Positions 33,047 to 40,514 of a DNA stretch of 64,000 nucleotides are shown one piece after another. The position numbers and the translations under genes are program-made. Source of the DNA: Oscillospiraceae bacterium (GTDB lineage: Bacteria; Bacillota; Clostridia; Oscillospirales; Ruminococcaceae); assembly GCA_017483465.1 (NCBI GenBank), contig JAFUWN010000011.1:1-64000 (forward strand). The letters run 5' to 3'. Under the pieces are notes generated by a model. That model saw only the letters and a program-made list of their open reading frames with translations. It was not told the DNA's origin and did no database searches. The number at the start of each line of letters is the position of its first letter. Positions within the stretch are counted from its first letter, which is position 1.

Positions 33047-33918
33047 TTCTGAATCAATAAATCAAGATTCAGATCTTGTGTGAGATACATCCGGTCATAG
33101 AAATAATCATCTTTTCCATAGCTGTCATACAAGACCGGAGTCGTATCGCTCTGCATGAGTGTATACCAGCCATTGGGAATAATTAAATTTTCATCCTGTG
33201 TTTTTTCGATCTGTGGGGCACATTCATAGGCAAGATTCAGGTCAGCCGTCACCGGAAGCACATATTCATGATTCTGTTCCAGAATATAGGCCGAACCGGT
33301 TTCGAGTTCGATTTCTGATAAATTCAGATCACTGCCATAGACATCCAGAATCTGCAAAGTATAGTGCATATTTCCGGATTCGGAATCCTGATAACCGTCC
33401 AGAATTCTGACATCAATAAAAAATTCTGTATGCTGTAAAATTTCATCTTCACTGAAATATTCTCCGTCCGTGCCGAGACGGGACAGATTCACCTGTGAAG
33501 CGATTGTCCTGTTATGCAGAATATTTAAATTCTGATAATTTAACATTCCTGAAAATTCTGAAATTTCTGAATCTTCTGCACTGCCGAGAGCTTCGGCTGC
33601 TTCTTCCGGCATGGCAGCGTTATCATTTGCGGCTTCTTCGGCAATTCCTGCTTCAGCGGCCGGAGCAGCGGAAGATTCTGTCATTGTATGTTCAGACTTG
33701 TTTGTTTTCAGATACTGCATTCCTGCGACTGTCAGAACCAGACAGGCCGCAATTGTCAGAAAGCCTTTTCCGGCTGACATATGAATTTTTCTTCTGACGG
33801 GCTGTGAAACAGGCTGTTCCGGCAGACTGCTTTCAATCCTCTGCCACAGGGCATCTTTATCGGGGATATTCTGCTGCATTTCCTGACAGAGCCTTTCTTC
33901 AATCTCTTTTTTTGTCAT
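33031..33918 (-). CDS. Probable membrane anti-sigma factor
   Basis: 295 aa from the ATG at 33918, which overlaps the sigma factor stop (ATGA) and has GGAGGGGG upstream. A cytoplasmic N-terminus (about 1-48), one transmembrane segment (GFLTIAACLVLTVAGM) and a long extracytoplasmic part with an Ala/Glu-rich linker. The N-terminal part lacks a clear zinc-binding HxxxCxxC motif. The role as sigma inhibitor is inferred from coupling to the sigma gene and the topology. Confidence 0.75.
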   Translation of the reverse strand: MTKKEIEERLCQEMQQNIPDKDALWQRIESSLPEQPVSQPVRRKIHMSAGKGFLTIAACLVLTVAGMQYLKTNKSEHTMTESSAAPAAEAGIAEEAANDNAAMPEEAAEALGSAEDSEISEFSGMLNYQNLNILHNRTIASQVNLSRLGTDGEYFSEDEILQHTEFFIDVRILDGYQDSESGNMHYTLQILDVYGSDLNLSEIELETGSAYILEQNHEYVLPVTADLNLAYECAPQIEKTQDENLIIPNGWYTLMQSDTTPVLYDSYGKDDYFYDRMYLTQDLNLDLLIQKWKSL

Positions 33919-34463
33919 ACAAGTTCCCCCTCCTTTGCCAGTTTCTGTAGTTTTCCGATTGCATTTCGATATTTCCATGCGACCGTACCGAGAGGCCTTT
34001 TGAGTATGACTGCGATTTCACGGAAAGTGAGTTCGGCTGCAATATGCATTTGTATAATTTCCTGTTCTTCTTCGGACAGGAATGAAAGCATGTGTGTCAT
34101 ATGCATGTGATGGATTGTAGTGTCTTCTGCTGTCGTATGTTCTGTGAATGTGGCCGGATTGAGTGTTTCGACATCTTCGGCCGGAAGTTCACGGCCGGCT
34201 TTCCGGAAGTGATCGGCGGCCATGTTTCTTGCGATTGTCGATATCCAGGCTTTATGCCCTGAACCGGGCTGATAATAGCTGACACATTCCCAGAGTTTCA
34301 GAAAGAAATCCGAAGTTAAATCTTCAGCGTCCTGATGATTATGCGTTTTGCTTAAAAACAGCCTGTAGATTCTGTCGCCGTACGCATCGTAGATTGATTT
34401 CAGGCCTGTTTTATCGCCGTTCCGGATTTTTTCGACAGCCGCATCAAATTGAGAGTCTGTCAT
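33915..34463 (-). CDS. ECF-type RNA polymerase sigma factor
   Basis: 182 aa with sigma region 2 (YGDRIYRLFLSKTHNHQDAEDLTSDFFLKLW, AWISTIARNMAADHFRK) and region 4 (LSEEEQEIIQMHIAAELTFREIAVILKRPLGTVAWKYRNAI). The linker is unusual: HHMHMTHM at 118-125, a His/Met cluster just before region 4. First gene of an operon with a membrane anti-sigma factor, two membrane proteins and a VWA lipoprotein, so it likely reports an envelope signal. A 6-bp hairpin (GACCGG/CCGGTC) lies just before its ribosome site. Confidence 0.92.
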   Translation of the reverse strand: MTDSQFDAAVEKIRNGDKTGLKSIYDAYGDRIYRLFLSKTHNHQDAEDLTSDFFLKLWECVSYYQPGSGHKAWISTIARNMAADHFRKAGRELPAEDVETLNPATFTEHTTAEDTTIHHMHMTHMLSFLSEEEQEIIQMHIAAELTFREIAVILKRPLGTVAWKYRNAIGKLQKLAKEGELV

Positions 34464-34545
34464 AGTGCAGCATGTTCCTCCTTTTCGATGACCGGAATTT
34501 TACCGGTCTGCTTATGATACGCATAAGAGATATAAAATTTATGGC

Positions 34546-34584
34546 AAAAATCTGCACAAAGATTTTTATTTTTCCTTGTGCAGA
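34546..34584 (-). terminator. Terminator of the PASTA gene
   Basis: TCTGCACAA and TTGTGCAGA form a 9-bp stem followed on the minus strand by TTTTT, between the PASTA gene and the sigma operon. Confidence 0.85.
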
Positions 34585-34614
34585 TTGTACGAAAATCATA
34601 AAATAAAATAAAAT

Positions 34615-35871
34615 TTAAAACGGTGCTGTTTCCGGAGCTTCCTGATATTCGAGAGATTCTGATTCTGAAAGAGATTCGCTTTCTGATTCTGATTCTGTTA
34701 TGATTTCCGGCTCCGGTTCCGGTTCAGGAATCTCAAAAATTTCAGGCATTTCCGGCGGAGCCGTCTCGATATTTTCAGGAGCTTCCGGAATGATTTCCGG
34801 AGCGGTTTCATAAAGATCGGTAACGAGTTCTTCACCGGAGAGATCGGATTCTGATTCTGTTTCGGATTCTGTATTGAAAGAGGGCAGCGGATTTCCCGAC
34901 CATCCGCCTGTGCTGATGACATAGCTGGTATTGCCGACACTTGCAGTCAGCCATATTTTGCTGCCTTTTGCAACGGAAGTATCTGGCGGAATATCCTGAG
35001 AAATGACAATATCCAGAGGACATTCTTCTGACGGGATATAAATAATCATACAATTCAGGCCGATATCTTCGAGTAATTTTCTTGCTTCGGTGATATTTTT
35101 TCCGGTACAGTCCGGCATATGGACAGTAATCTGACCGAGGCTGATTTTCATCTGAATACAGGTTCCCTGCGGAACGGTGCTTCCGGCCGGAATATTCTGA
35201 GAAATAATCGTTCCGTTGGGAATATCCGGATTATAGACGGTATCTGCCTGCACAGCATATAAATGCAGTTCTGCGAGCTGGGCTTTGACATCCTGAAAAT
35301 CCATGCCGATATAATTGCCGATTGTTTCAGAAACGGAACTGTCTGTATCCGCCCGGCCTGTAGAAACAGTTAATAAGATTTCACTGCCGATTCTGATTTT
35401 CGTATCTGCCGGAATATTCTGTGTAATGACAGACCCCGGAGCAATCAGATCACTGGACTGTTCCTGATAAGAAACCTGAAAGCCCAGAGTTTCCAGTTTT
35501 TCAGCGGCTTTTTCTTTTGGCATATCCGTGAGATCCGGAACATATTCTGTATAGCCGTCACTTAATACGAGCGTTACTGTATCGCCCTCATGCAGAACCG
35601 CTCCGGCAGAGGGCGACTGTGTGAGAATATGATTTTCCGGAATCAGAGGATGATGTATTTTTTCTTTCTCGATGATTTTCAAAGGATAATCTGCTAATTT
35701 CAGCTTTGCTTCTTCTTCGGACAAATACAGAAGCTCCGGCAGAATGATCTGATTTTCAGCAGAATAGGCAATATCCGGAACGGGTTCCGGATTGGTATGC
35801 ATAATAAACAGAATCGCCGGAATTGCAAGGCAGACAGCACAGAAAATTCCTGTCAGAATAGTTTTATTCAT
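34615..35871 (-). CDS. Membrane-anchored protein with four PASTA domains
   Basis: 418 aa. An N-terminal signal anchor is followed by four PASTA units (about 43-105, 106-172, 180-247, 250-315), each with a VPxLxxxxxxxAxxxL-like start and an end of the form SxxxPxxTxVxxGxxxxLxVS. The last 100 residues are a low-complexity Ser/Glu/Pro tail (SESESESESL). PASTA domains normally sit outside PrkC-type kinases or penicillin-binding proteins and bind muropeptides; here no kinase or transpeptidase domain is attached. It overlaps the solute-binding-like gene by eight bases. Confidence 0.88.
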   Translation of the reverse strand: MNKTILTGIFCAVCLAIPAILFIMHTNPEPVPDIAYSAENQIILPELLYLSEEEAKLKLADYPLKIIEKEKIHHPLIPENHILTQSPSAGAVLHEGDTVTLVLSDGYTEYVPDLTDMPKEKAAEKLETLGFQVSYQEQSSDLIAPGSVITQNIPADTKIRIGSEILLTVSTGRADTDSSVSETIGNYIGMDFQDVKAQLAELHLYAVQADTVYNPDIPNGTIISQNIPAGSTVPQGTCIQMKISLGQITVHMPDCTGKNITEARKLLEDIGLNCMIIYIPSEECPLDIVISQDIPPDTSVAKGSKIWLTASVGNTSYVISTGGWSGNPLPSFNTESETESESDLSGEELVTDLYETAPEIIPEAPENIETAPPEMPEIFEIPEPEPEPEIITESESESESLSESESLEYQEAPETAPF

Positions 35872-36751
35872 GATGAGAATCCTCCAGTACAGGTTTGATT
35901 TCTTTCAGTGCATAATATTCCTGATGCTGATTTACAGCCGTGTCAAATGCATGTTTATGCACAGGCAGATCGCCGTAATGTTCGGCAAACAAGATCGTCT
36001 GAGCTTCTTCGGACAAGAGATATTCAATCCAGAGCATAGCAATATTCTGCTTGTTTTTATCGCTTTGCGAATTGAGATAACAAAGATTAGTCTGATCAGT
36101 TTCCGGCTGATTTTCGTCAAAAACCGGAATCATCTGAATTCTGCCGGAGAACTCCGGCAGCTGTTCAATTTTTCGGATATCCGAAACAGAAAACAGTGCA
36201 GGCTGTTCCGGATTTTCAAGAAATGCCTGCAAATCCGGTGTTTCTTTGACGGTATCTTCCGGAAGATCAGCAGGATTCAGGAGTTTCATTCCGGAAAATT
36301 TCTGAAACAGGTTCATATCTGTCATATCATAATACAGTGCCGGAACAGTAAACGACAGCGGTACGGTTTCGGACGTATCTTCAAAACTGAGCAGATAATA
36401 TTCCGGAGACAGTTCCCTGAAAATTTCTGAAAGATCAGCCGGCTGTATTTCAGGCTGATAATTGATATATAAATCAGAATCATCCGGCATATCAGAAAGA
36501 TTCTCATAAATTCTGAGATCAATGCCGAACTGCGGATATTGTGCTTCAAAACTGTCTGTCAGACGTTCAAACGTTTCCTGTGTGTCGGGAACAGAATCCG
36601 GCAGAGGCATGGAAACAGAAATAATATCTGATCTGATTAATTTTAATTTCAGCTTCTGATGTAACGTCAGGCGGTTCAGAAGCAAAGGAACAGTAATGAT
36701 ATGCAACAGCAGAGCCGATATACAGAAAATCAGCTGTTTTTTATACTGCAT
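35864..36751 (-). CDS. Membrane-anchored solute-binding-protein-like protein
   Basis: 295 aa with an N-terminal membrane segment without lipobox. The body resembles family 1 extracellular solute-binding proteins: DLYINYQP, VPALYYDMTDMNLFQKF and a C-terminal AMLWIEYLLSEEAQTILFAEHYGDLPVHKHAF. It is shorter than the usual 400 aa, and no ABC permease gene is nearby. It overlaps the PASTA gene, so binding a ligand and presenting PASTA domains may be one function (inference). Confidence 0.72.
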   Translation of the reverse strand: MQYKKQLIFCISALLLHIITVPLLLNRLTLHQKLKLKLIRSDIISVSMPLPDSVPDTQETFERLTDSFEAQYPQFGIDLRIYENLSDMPDDSDLYINYQPEIQPADLSEIFRELSPEYYLLSFEDTSETVPLSFTVPALYYDMTDMNLFQKFSGMKLLNPADLPEDTVKETPDLQAFLENPEQPALFSVSDIRKIEQLPEFSGRIQMIPVFDENQPETDQTNLCYLNSQSDKNKQNIAMLWIEYLLSEEAQTILFAEHYGDLPVHKHAFDTAVNQHQEYYALKEIKPVLEDSHHE

Positions 36752-36781
36752 AAAAAATCCCCCCTCAGAGACTTAATTATT

Positions 36782-36810
36782 ATTATAGCATATCCGGACA
36801 GAAAAGTCAA
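36782..36810 (-). promoter_or_regulatory. Promoter of the SBP-like/PASTA pair
   Basis: TTGACT (36805-36810), 17 bp, extended -10 TGCTATAAT (-10 at 36782-36787). Confidence 0.82.
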
Positions 36811-36888
36811 ATGCCGGATTTGTCTCAGAATCAGCACAGGCTTACGGTATATAATTATTATATAAGAAAGAAAAAACTGTATTTTTTA

Positions 36889-36917
36889 TTGACATTTGCA
36901 GCAAAAAGCAGTATAAT
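36889..36917 (+). promoter_or_regulatory. Promoter of the AraC-family gene
   Basis: TTGACA (36889-36894), 17 bp, TATAAT (36912-36917). Confidence 0.85.
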
Positions 36918-36953
36918 ATCAGCATAGGCTAATCAGAAAGGAGCCGTCTTTTC

Positions 36954-37886
36954 ATGAAAGAAAAAAATCATATTATCTATGAAATTGCCAACGATACCGG
37001 AGAAATGATTCTGACAGAATATCAGGTTTTTGCCGGAATCAAGCTGATCTATAAAGACGTACATATGCACCGGTATGACCCGCAGGAACAGCAGCAGTCC
37101 TCCGTACTGGAAATCAATCACTGCCGGGAAGGCAGATATGAATATCAGATCGGAAAACAATATTATTATCTTGCCTCCGGAGATCTGTCCGTCAGCCGGA
37201 ACCCGGAAACCGAAACAGAAGCCTTTTTCCCTACAAGGCATTATCACGGCATTTCGATTCAGATTGATACGGAAAAAGCCCCGGAATGCCTGTCCTGTTT
37301 TCTGGATGATGTCAATGTCCGGCCGACTATGCTGATGAAGAAATTCTGCTCGGAACAGCCTTGCTTTATTATCCGGTCAACAGAAAGCCTGGAGCATATT
37401 TTTTCAGAATTATATACTGTTCCGGAAAGTATCAGAATGGGATATTTAAAAATCAAAGTTCTGGAGCTGTTATTGTTCCTGAGCAGTCTGGATACCAGAA
37501 TTTCCCAGACCGGTCAGCACAGCTGTCCGCCGTCTCAGGTTCGGTTAGCAAAAGCTGTCTGTTCTTATGTCTGTGCCAATATGAGCAGACATTTCACGAT
37601 TGAAGAATTATCCGAAACATTTCAGGTTTCCCCGACACAGTTAAAGAAAAGCTTCCGGAATGTCTACGGAAATTCCGTCTATGCCTATGTCAGAACACAG
37701 AAAATGCTTTCGGCTGCCAGATTATTGCAGGAAACTGACCGGACAGTGCTGGATATTGCCGGTGAATGTGGGTATGATAACGGCAGTAAATTTTCAAAAG
37801 CATTCCGGGAAGTCATGGGAATGACACCAAGAGATTTCCGGAATCATAAAAATCTGCCTCTGGAAAGTGTCCGATCGGAAAGATAA
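36954..37886 (+). CDS. AraC-family transcriptional regulator
   Basis: 310 aa. The N-terminal half (to about 195) is a cupin-like ligand domain; the C-terminal half has two helix-turn-helix units (FTIEELSETFQVSPTQLKKSFRNVYG and VLDIAGECGYDNGSKFSKAFREVMGMTPRDFR). AGAAAGGAG precedes the ATG. The regulated genes are not evident; it is divergent from the PASTA pair and 160 bp before the DUF2325/DUF3793 pair. Ligand unknown. Confidence 0.92.
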   Translation: MKEKNHIIYEIANDTGEMILTEYQVFAGIKLIYKDVHMHRYDPQEQQQSSVLEINHCREGRYEYQIGKQYYYLASGDLSVSRNPETETEAFFPTRHYHGISIQIDTEKAPECLSCFLDDVNVRPTMLMKKFCSEQPCFIIRSTESLEHIFSELYTVPESIRMGYLKIKVLELLLFLSSLDTRISQTGQHSCPPSQVRLAKAVCSYVCANMSRHFTIEELSETFQVSPTQLKKSFRNVYGNSVYAYVRTQKMLSAARLLQETDRTVLDIAGECGYDNGSKFSKAFREVMGMTPRDFRNHKNLPLESVRSER

Positions 37887-37996
37887 ATTACGTTTTTCTG
37901 AAAATCAGACGAATTTCTGATTTTTTTGCCTGAAATCTGATTTTTATCAAAAATGTCTTTTTGGAGTATTTTTGTTATGATTTGGAGTAGATCATA

Positions 37997-38035
37997 CTTT
38001 CTTTTTTGTATATAATAAAATTACAAAAAAGAAAG
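37997..38035 (+). promoter_or_regulatory. Perfect 14-bp inverted repeat around the -10 of the DUF2325 gene
   Basis: CTTTCTTTTTTGTA (37997-38010) and its exact complement (38022-38035) flank TATAAT (38011-38016). The right arm contains the ribosome site (AAAGAAAGG). Transcription would start within the right arm, so the symmetry acts at the DNA level, as an operator. Confidence 0.7.
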
Positions 38036-38047
38036 GAATTTATAGCT

Positions 38048-38335
38048 ATGAGTATTGTGATTGTCGGCGGAAATGACTGCATGATCCGCCAGTATAAAGA
38101 TATCTGCAAATCTTATCAATGTCGTGCCAAAGTCTTCACACAAATGCATGACGGCCTGAAAGACAAAATCGGCTCGCCCGATCTGCTTGTGCTGTTTACC
38201 GGAACGGCTTCCCATAAGATGATTAAGCTTGCGTTGAATTCTGCCAATAAAGATACCGTTGTCGTGCGTTCCCATACAAGTTCAGCCTCTGCACTGAAGA
38301 ATATTTTACAGGAACATACGCTTCTGACTGCATAA
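38048..38335 (+). CDS. DUF2325 domain protein
   Basis: 95 aa from the ATG at 38048, nine bases after GAAAGGA. The DUF2325 pattern is clear: VIVGGNDCMIRQYKDICKSY, LVLFTGTASHKMIKLALNSAN and VVRSHTSSASALKNIL. The family is small, cytosolic and uncharacterised, and in Firmicutes often sits beside DUF3793 and iron-related genes, as here. The two genes are one base apart. The promoter lies in a long palindrome, so autoregulation or control by a dedicated factor is likely. Confidence 0.9.
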   Translation: MSIVIVGGNDCMIRQYKDICKSYQCRAKVFTQMHDGLKDKIGSPDLLVLFTGTASHKMIKLALNSANKDTVVVRSHTSSASALKNILQEHTLLTA

Positions 38336-38336
38336 T

Positions 38337-38888
38337 ATGCCTATGTCGGAAGAAGCACTGATTCTGCACTGTTCCCCGACACTTGCCGGACTCAAGACGG
38401 GAAATATTTTCAGTGCCGATTTTGAAAATAAAGAGACTCTTTACAACGAAATCAGAAATCTGAATCATCTGCTGCATAAAAAAGGCCTGCGTGTGCTGCC
38501 GCTTCGCTGTCAGAATCAAAGAGCCTTGATTTATCTCTATCGTCCGGCAAAACTGAAAGCGGATTTTCAATGCTGTGAAGTCTGCCGGATTCTGAAAGAA
38601 CAGGGGTATCAAAATCTGAATCAGAATCAATGTCTTGCCGAACTGATTTCCCGTCTCCGGTCAAAAGAGGAATTCCCCCATGAAATCGGCTTGTTTTTAG
38701 GCTATCCGCCGGAAGATGTCAGCGGCTTCATCCGGAAAGAACCGTGCCGGTGTACCGGTTACTGGAAAGTATATCATAATCAGAACGAAGCTCTGAAAGT
38801 CTTTGCCCAGTACCGGAAATGTACGGAACGCTATCTGAAAGAATATCATAACGGAAAAAGTCTCGATAAGTTAGCAATTGCTGTCTGA
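38337..38888 (+). CDS. DUF3793 family protein
   Basis: 183 aa (or 181 from the ATG at 38343). Family marks are HCSPTLAGLKTGNIF, LYNEIRNLNHLLHKKGLRVLPL, YLYRPAKL and FPHEIGLFLGYPPEDVSGFI. Cysteines cluster in QCCEVC and PCRCTGYWKVY. DUF3793 proteins are found in Clostridia near flavodoxins and metal transporters; no biochemical function is known. It is tightly coupled to the DUF2325 gene, with no separate ribosome site. Confidence 0.9.
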   Translation: MPMSEEALILHCSPTLAGLKTGNIFSADFENKETLYNEIRNLNHLLHKKGLRVLPLRCQNQRALIYLYRPAKLKADFQCCEVCRILKEQGYQNLNQNQCLAELISRLRSKEEFPHEIGLFLGYPPEDVSGFIRKEPCRCTGYWKVYHNQNEALKVFAQYRKCTERYLKEYHNGKSLDKLAIAV

Positions 38889-38904
38889 AAATGGATCATA
38901 AATC

Positions 38905-38953
38905 AAAAAATCCCTGCTTTTTATTAAAAGCAGGGATAAATTTATGCAGATCA
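38905..38953. repeat. Dispersed hairpin repeat, copy B (terminator of the convergent pair)
   Basis: On the minus strand this reads GATCTGCATAAATTTATCC, then the stem ATCCCTGCTTTT/AAAAGCAGGGAT (38910-38937) and a T6 run. It is the inverted equivalent of the element at 29016-29063 and here ends the minus-strand gene at 38955. Confidence 0.75.
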
Positions 38954-38954
38954 G

Positions 38955-39431
38955 TTAAAAGCTGTCATAGTCGTCCTGGTTTTCCTGCGGTTCAGGGGCA
39001 GGAGAATCCGGCCCGGAAGAAACTACTTCTGCTTCGACAGGCTGTGAGAGAATAATTTTTGTACCGCAGTACGGACAGAAATTCTGATTTTCCAGAACAT
39101 ATTTTCCGCAGTTTTTGCAGACCACCGCACTGTCAAGAGAGCTGAGTTCTGCACGGGCAGCAGCAATCTGAGCACGAAGATCAGCCAGTTTTGTCATGTA
39201 AGGAGCAAATTCCGCATCGTTCCGGCTGCCGTAGAGTTCTTCATATTTCTGACCCATTTCGGCATAAGTCTGTTTCAGCTGTGTTTCTGCCTTGCGGATA
39301 TTGTTCTGCACACGGATTTTTTCCGTGAGTTTTTTAGAGCCGTCCACAGCATTTTTCGTCAGTTTTCCGGCAGAGTCCTTGACATCAATGCCGAAGCGTT
39401 TCAGCCTGAGTTTCAGTTCGTTGGTATCCAT
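38955..39431 (-). CDS. Coiled-coil zinc-ribbon protein
   Basis: 158 aa from the ATG at 39431 (AGGAGG site). A basic helical N-terminus and a coiled coil (about 30-95) are followed by a CxxC-x11-CxxC zinc ribbon (VCKNCGKYVLENQNFCPYCGTKI) and an acidic, Pro-rich tail. The layout matches many uncharacterised Clostridia zinc-ribbon proteins. No partner gene is apparent; it has its own promoter. Confidence 0.85.
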   Translation of the reverse strand: MDTNELKLRLKRFGIDVKDSAGKLTKNAVDGSKKLTEKIRVQNNIRKAETQLKQTYAEMGQKYEELYGSRNDAEFAPYMTKLADLRAQIAAARAELSSLDSAVVCKNCGKYVLENQNFCPYCGTKIILSQPVEAEVVSSGPDSPAPEPQENQDDYDSF

Positions 39432-39465
39432 AAAAAAGCCTCCTGATAATAAAAATATTTTTAAT

Positions 39466-39494
39466 ATTTTAACATATTTTTCAGGATATGTCAA
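39466..39494 (-). promoter_or_regulatory. Promoter of the zinc-ribbon gene
   Basis: TTGACA (39489-39494), 17 bp, TAAAAT (39466-39471); it overlaps the stop of the upstream 94-aa gene. Confidence 0.8.
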
Positions 39495-39775
39495 GTAAAA
39501 TCTGTAAGATTTTCCTGAAATATTTTACAGAATTCCTGCATTTGAGCTTCCGATGTCCGGAAGACAAGCACAACATTCCGGCTGTCGAGTTCTTCTTCCA
39601 AAACCTGGAGCTGTGCTTCCGGTGTAAAGGCTTTCAGAAAACATTCTGCTGCCCGGACAGTCTCCGGATGACCGGTACAGGGCTGATTGTCAAGAAAGAT
39701 TTCCTGCTGATACTGCATGGCTTCTGTCAGCCGGCAGACAATTTTGATTTTGTGATTTTCTTCCTGAGCTTGCAT
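39491..39775 (-). CDS. Hypothetical protein, 94 aa
   Basis: A short, soluble, acidic protein with GAGGAGAA before the ATG. Alternating strands and helices (IKIVCRLTEAMQYQQEIFL, NVVLVFRTSEAQMQEFCKIF) suggest a small alpha/beta domain. No family recognised. It follows the DUF4250 gene and probably shares its transcript. Confidence 0.7.
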   Translation of the reverse strand: MQAQEENHKIKIVCRLTEAMQYQQEIFLDNQPCTGHPETVRAAECFLKAFTPEAQLQVLEEELDSRNVVLVFRTSEAQMQEFCKIFQENLTDFT

Positions 39776-39813
39776 GGCAATTCTCCTCTTCCGGAATTAT
39801 ATCATATGCCGGA

Positions 39814-39990
39814 TTATCGGAAACGGTTCTGCTTTTCATCATAAGCATAGCCGATTTTTTCCAGTTTATCCAGAATTTCCTGCATATTGCAGTTATTGGA
39901 TTTACAGAATTCTTCCAGATTCGGATAGAAATCACGAAGCTGTGTATTCAGAAAACTCACCAGAATGGCAGGATCGTTGGGAATATTCAT
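39814..39990 (-). CDS. DUF4250 domain protein
   Basis: 58 aa from the ATG at 39990, with AAGGAGTG upstream. The whole protein is a DUF4250 domain (starts MNIPNDPAILVSFLNTQLRD; ends IGYAYDEKQNRFR). The family is widespread in Firmicutes as a stand-alone small protein of unknown function. It sits between a 102-aa and a 94-aa unknown gene. Confidence 0.88.
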   Translation of the reverse strand: MNIPNDPAILVSFLNTQLRDFYPNLEEFCKSNNCNMQEILDKLEKIGYAYDEKQNRFR

Positions 39991-40010
39991 AAAAAATACA
40001 CTCCTTATCA

Positions 40011-40319
40011 TTAGTTTGACAGTTCGTTAAAATCCCGATCGCAGATTGCAATACAGTCTGTTAATGTTTTAAGATAATATTCTCTTTTATCTTCTTTTAC
40101 ACTCGGTTCTTTTTCGAGAGCTGTTTTCATTTTGATCAGTTCATTTTTTGATCTTAAACAGTCTTGTTTCGTAAGAAGCGTATCAGAGCTTATGAAACTG
40201 ACTATCATAAAATTCAATAGATTTGCTTCCAGCGAATCTTCAGAACTGCCCCGTGATTTCCACAGATCTGCATATTGCTCGATTGTGAGATTTATGATAT
40301 TATCATCTTCTGTATTCAA
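40011..40319 (-). CDS. Hypothetical protein, 102 aa
   Basis: A soluble, mostly helical, acidic protein of unknown family (starts MNTEDDNIINLTIEQYADLW). GGAGG precedes the ATG. First gene of the three-gene minus run with DUF4250. Confidence 0.72.
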   Translation of the reverse strand: MNTEDDNIINLTIEQYADLWKSRGSSEDSLEANLLNFMIVSFISSDTLLTKQDCLRSKNELIKMKTALEKEPSVKEDKREYYLKTLTDCIAICDRDFNELSN

Positions 40320-40357
40320 GTGAAGTCCTCCTGTCTGATTAAAATCCGCTTTTTATT

Positions 40358-40386
40358 ATTATAAGCCATCCGGAAAGATTTGTCAA
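40358..40386 (-). promoter_or_regulatory. Promoter of the DUF4250 run
   Basis: TTGACA (40381-40386), 17 bp, TATAAT (40358-40363). Confidence 0.85.
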
Positions 40387-40432
40387 GTTTTTTCCGGTTT
40401 TGCGAAAATCATAAAAAATTTACAAATTCCTC

Positions 40433-40461
40433 TTGCAAAATTTTCTAAGATAGTGTATAAT
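40433..40461 (+). promoter_or_regulatory. Promoter of the pgk-tpi-gpmI operon
   Basis: TTGCAA (40433-40438), 17 bp, TATAAT (40456-40461). A 6-bp hairpin GCCGTG/CACGGC (40471-40487) stands at the very 5' end of the transcript and could protect it from decay. Confidence 0.78.
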
Positions 40462-40514
40462 AAAAATAACGCCGTGCAGAACACGGCAAATTTATCTGAA
40501 AGGATGTCATGATT

